From positions 124,001-188,000 of the forward strand of contig NZ_QAYC01000003.1 in the NCBI RefSeq assembly GCF_003053725.1: a DNA stretch of 64,000 nt, written 5' to 3'. Each line of letters starts with the position of its first letter. The first letter of the stretch is position 1. This DNA comes from Rhodovulum kholense. GTDB taxonomy: Bacteria > Pseudomonadota > Alphaproteobacteria > Rhodobacterales > Rhodobacteraceae. Position numbers and translations under genes: made by a program. The notes beneath the pieces are model-generated. The model did no database searches, was not told the origin of the DNA, and saw nothing but the letters and a program-made list of their open reading frames with translations. This document shows, piece after piece, positions 63,503 to 64,000 of the stretch.

Positions 63503-64000
63503 CCGAAGCGGAAAGCCGGGTCGAGGCCCCCGGGGCAGACTACAATTTCGCCTATCTCGACGAACAGACCAAGCGGATGATCCGGCGGGCGCTTTTGAAG
63601 GCGCTGGCGGTGCCGGGCTATCAGGTGCCCTTCGCCAGCCGAGAGATGCCGATGCCCTATGGCTGGGGCACCGGGGGCGTGCAGGTGTCTGCCGCGGTGC
63701 TGGTGCCCGGGGATAGGCTGAAGGTGATCGATCAGGGGGCGGACGACACCACCAACGCCGTCTCGATCCGCAAGTTCTTCCAGAAGACGGCGGGCATTGC
63801 CGTGACCGGGCATACCGGCGAGGCGACGGTGATCCAGACCCGCCACCGCATCCCCGAAGCGCCGCTGACCGAGGGGCAGATCCTCGTCTATCAGGTGCCG
63901 ATCCCGGAACCCTTGCGGTTCCTGGAACCGCGCGAGACCGAGACCCGCAGGATGCATGCGCTGGAAGAGTACGGGCTGATGCATGTGAAGCTTTACGAGG
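63499..64000 (+). CDS. phnJ: PhnJ, C-P lyase (3' end outside window)
   Basis: The radical SAM enzyme that cleaves the carbon-phosphorus bond. Only the first 167 codons are in the window: NFAYLDEQTKRMIRRALLKALAVPGYQVPFASREMPMPYGWGTGG is unmistakable. The C-terminal cysteines for the Fe-S cluster lie beyond the edge. phnK, phnL and phnN are expected downstream. Confidence 0.97.
   Translation, partial: MTEAESRVEAPGADYNFAYLDEQTKRMIRRALLKALAVPGYQVPFASREMPMPYGWGTGGVQVSAAVLVPGDRLKVIDQGADDTTNAVSIRKFFQKTAGIAVTGHTGEATVIQTRHRIPEAPLTEGQILVYQVPIPEPLRFLEPRETETRRMHALEEYGLMHVKLYE

Overview
The window is high-GC DNA from an alphaproteobacterium of the Rhodobacteraceae. It combines anaerobic bacteriochlorophyll genes (bchE, bchJ) with a full Sox sulfur-oxidation cluster, which points to a phototrophic purple non-sulfur bacterium of the Rhodovulum type. 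One detail supports this: the presumed persulfide cysteine of SoxA is residue 248 of the precursor, and removing a predicted 26-residue signal peptide puts it at 222, the number I remember for Rhodovulum sulfidophilum SoxA. The species is an inference, not proven.

Layout. 1-9.8 kb: carB (partial), a CPBP membrane protease, bchE-bchJ, aspS, a 33-codon membrane mini-gene, a GNAT acetyltransferase, an unknown gene and a bactofilin. 9.9-22.4 kb: housekeeping genes (deacetylase, ettA, nadD, PBP4-type peptidase, class I lysS, CHAD protein) and a four-gene operon lgt-midA-pgeF-HugZ-like. 22.5-25.4 kb: ubiK, about 1 kb with no intact gene, then an ArsR-permease-thioredoxin operon with its own palindrome. 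25.8-31.2 kb: YbjN, proC-csaA-2-hydroxyacid dehydrogenase, a tyrosine phosphatase facing a sirtuin, a CutF/DUF2946-like gene with a PCu(A)C copper chaperone, and rpmB. 31.3-40 kb: amidotransferase, meaB, hrpB, argD-argF behind what looks like an arginine leader-peptide attenuator, and a hemolysin III protein. 40.5 kb: tRNA-Thr(UGU).

40.7-53 kb is the sox region. soxS-soxR-soxT and a DUF1624 acyltransferase run leftward. soxVW, soxXYZABCD (closed by a strong terminator) and soxEF run rightward. Periplasmic SoxAX couples thiosulfate to the SoxY swinging arm on SoxYZ, SoxB hydrolyses the sulfone, and SoxCD oxidises the remaining sulfane. SoxV/W/S supply reductant, SoxT imports sulfur compounds, and SoxR is a two-cysteine ArsR-type sensor. 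54-64 kb is a phosphonate region: phnCDEE, a hexapeptide transferase, phnM and phnF, and phnGHIJ, with phnJ cut by the window end. It holds two matching Pho-box-like sites.

The most interesting signals are regulatory. They are: (i) a 16-codon leader ORF with six consecutive Arg codons plus a terminator before argD; (ii) a CutF-like gene whose proline codons could pair with the Shine-Dalgarno of the copper-chaperone gene; (iii) interlocked FnrL- and PpsR-type palindromes before bchE; (iv) paired Pho boxes in the phn region; (v) an inverted pair of a ~107 bp intergenic repeat. Several small or unknown genes (33, 72-74 and 209 aa) also deserve attention.
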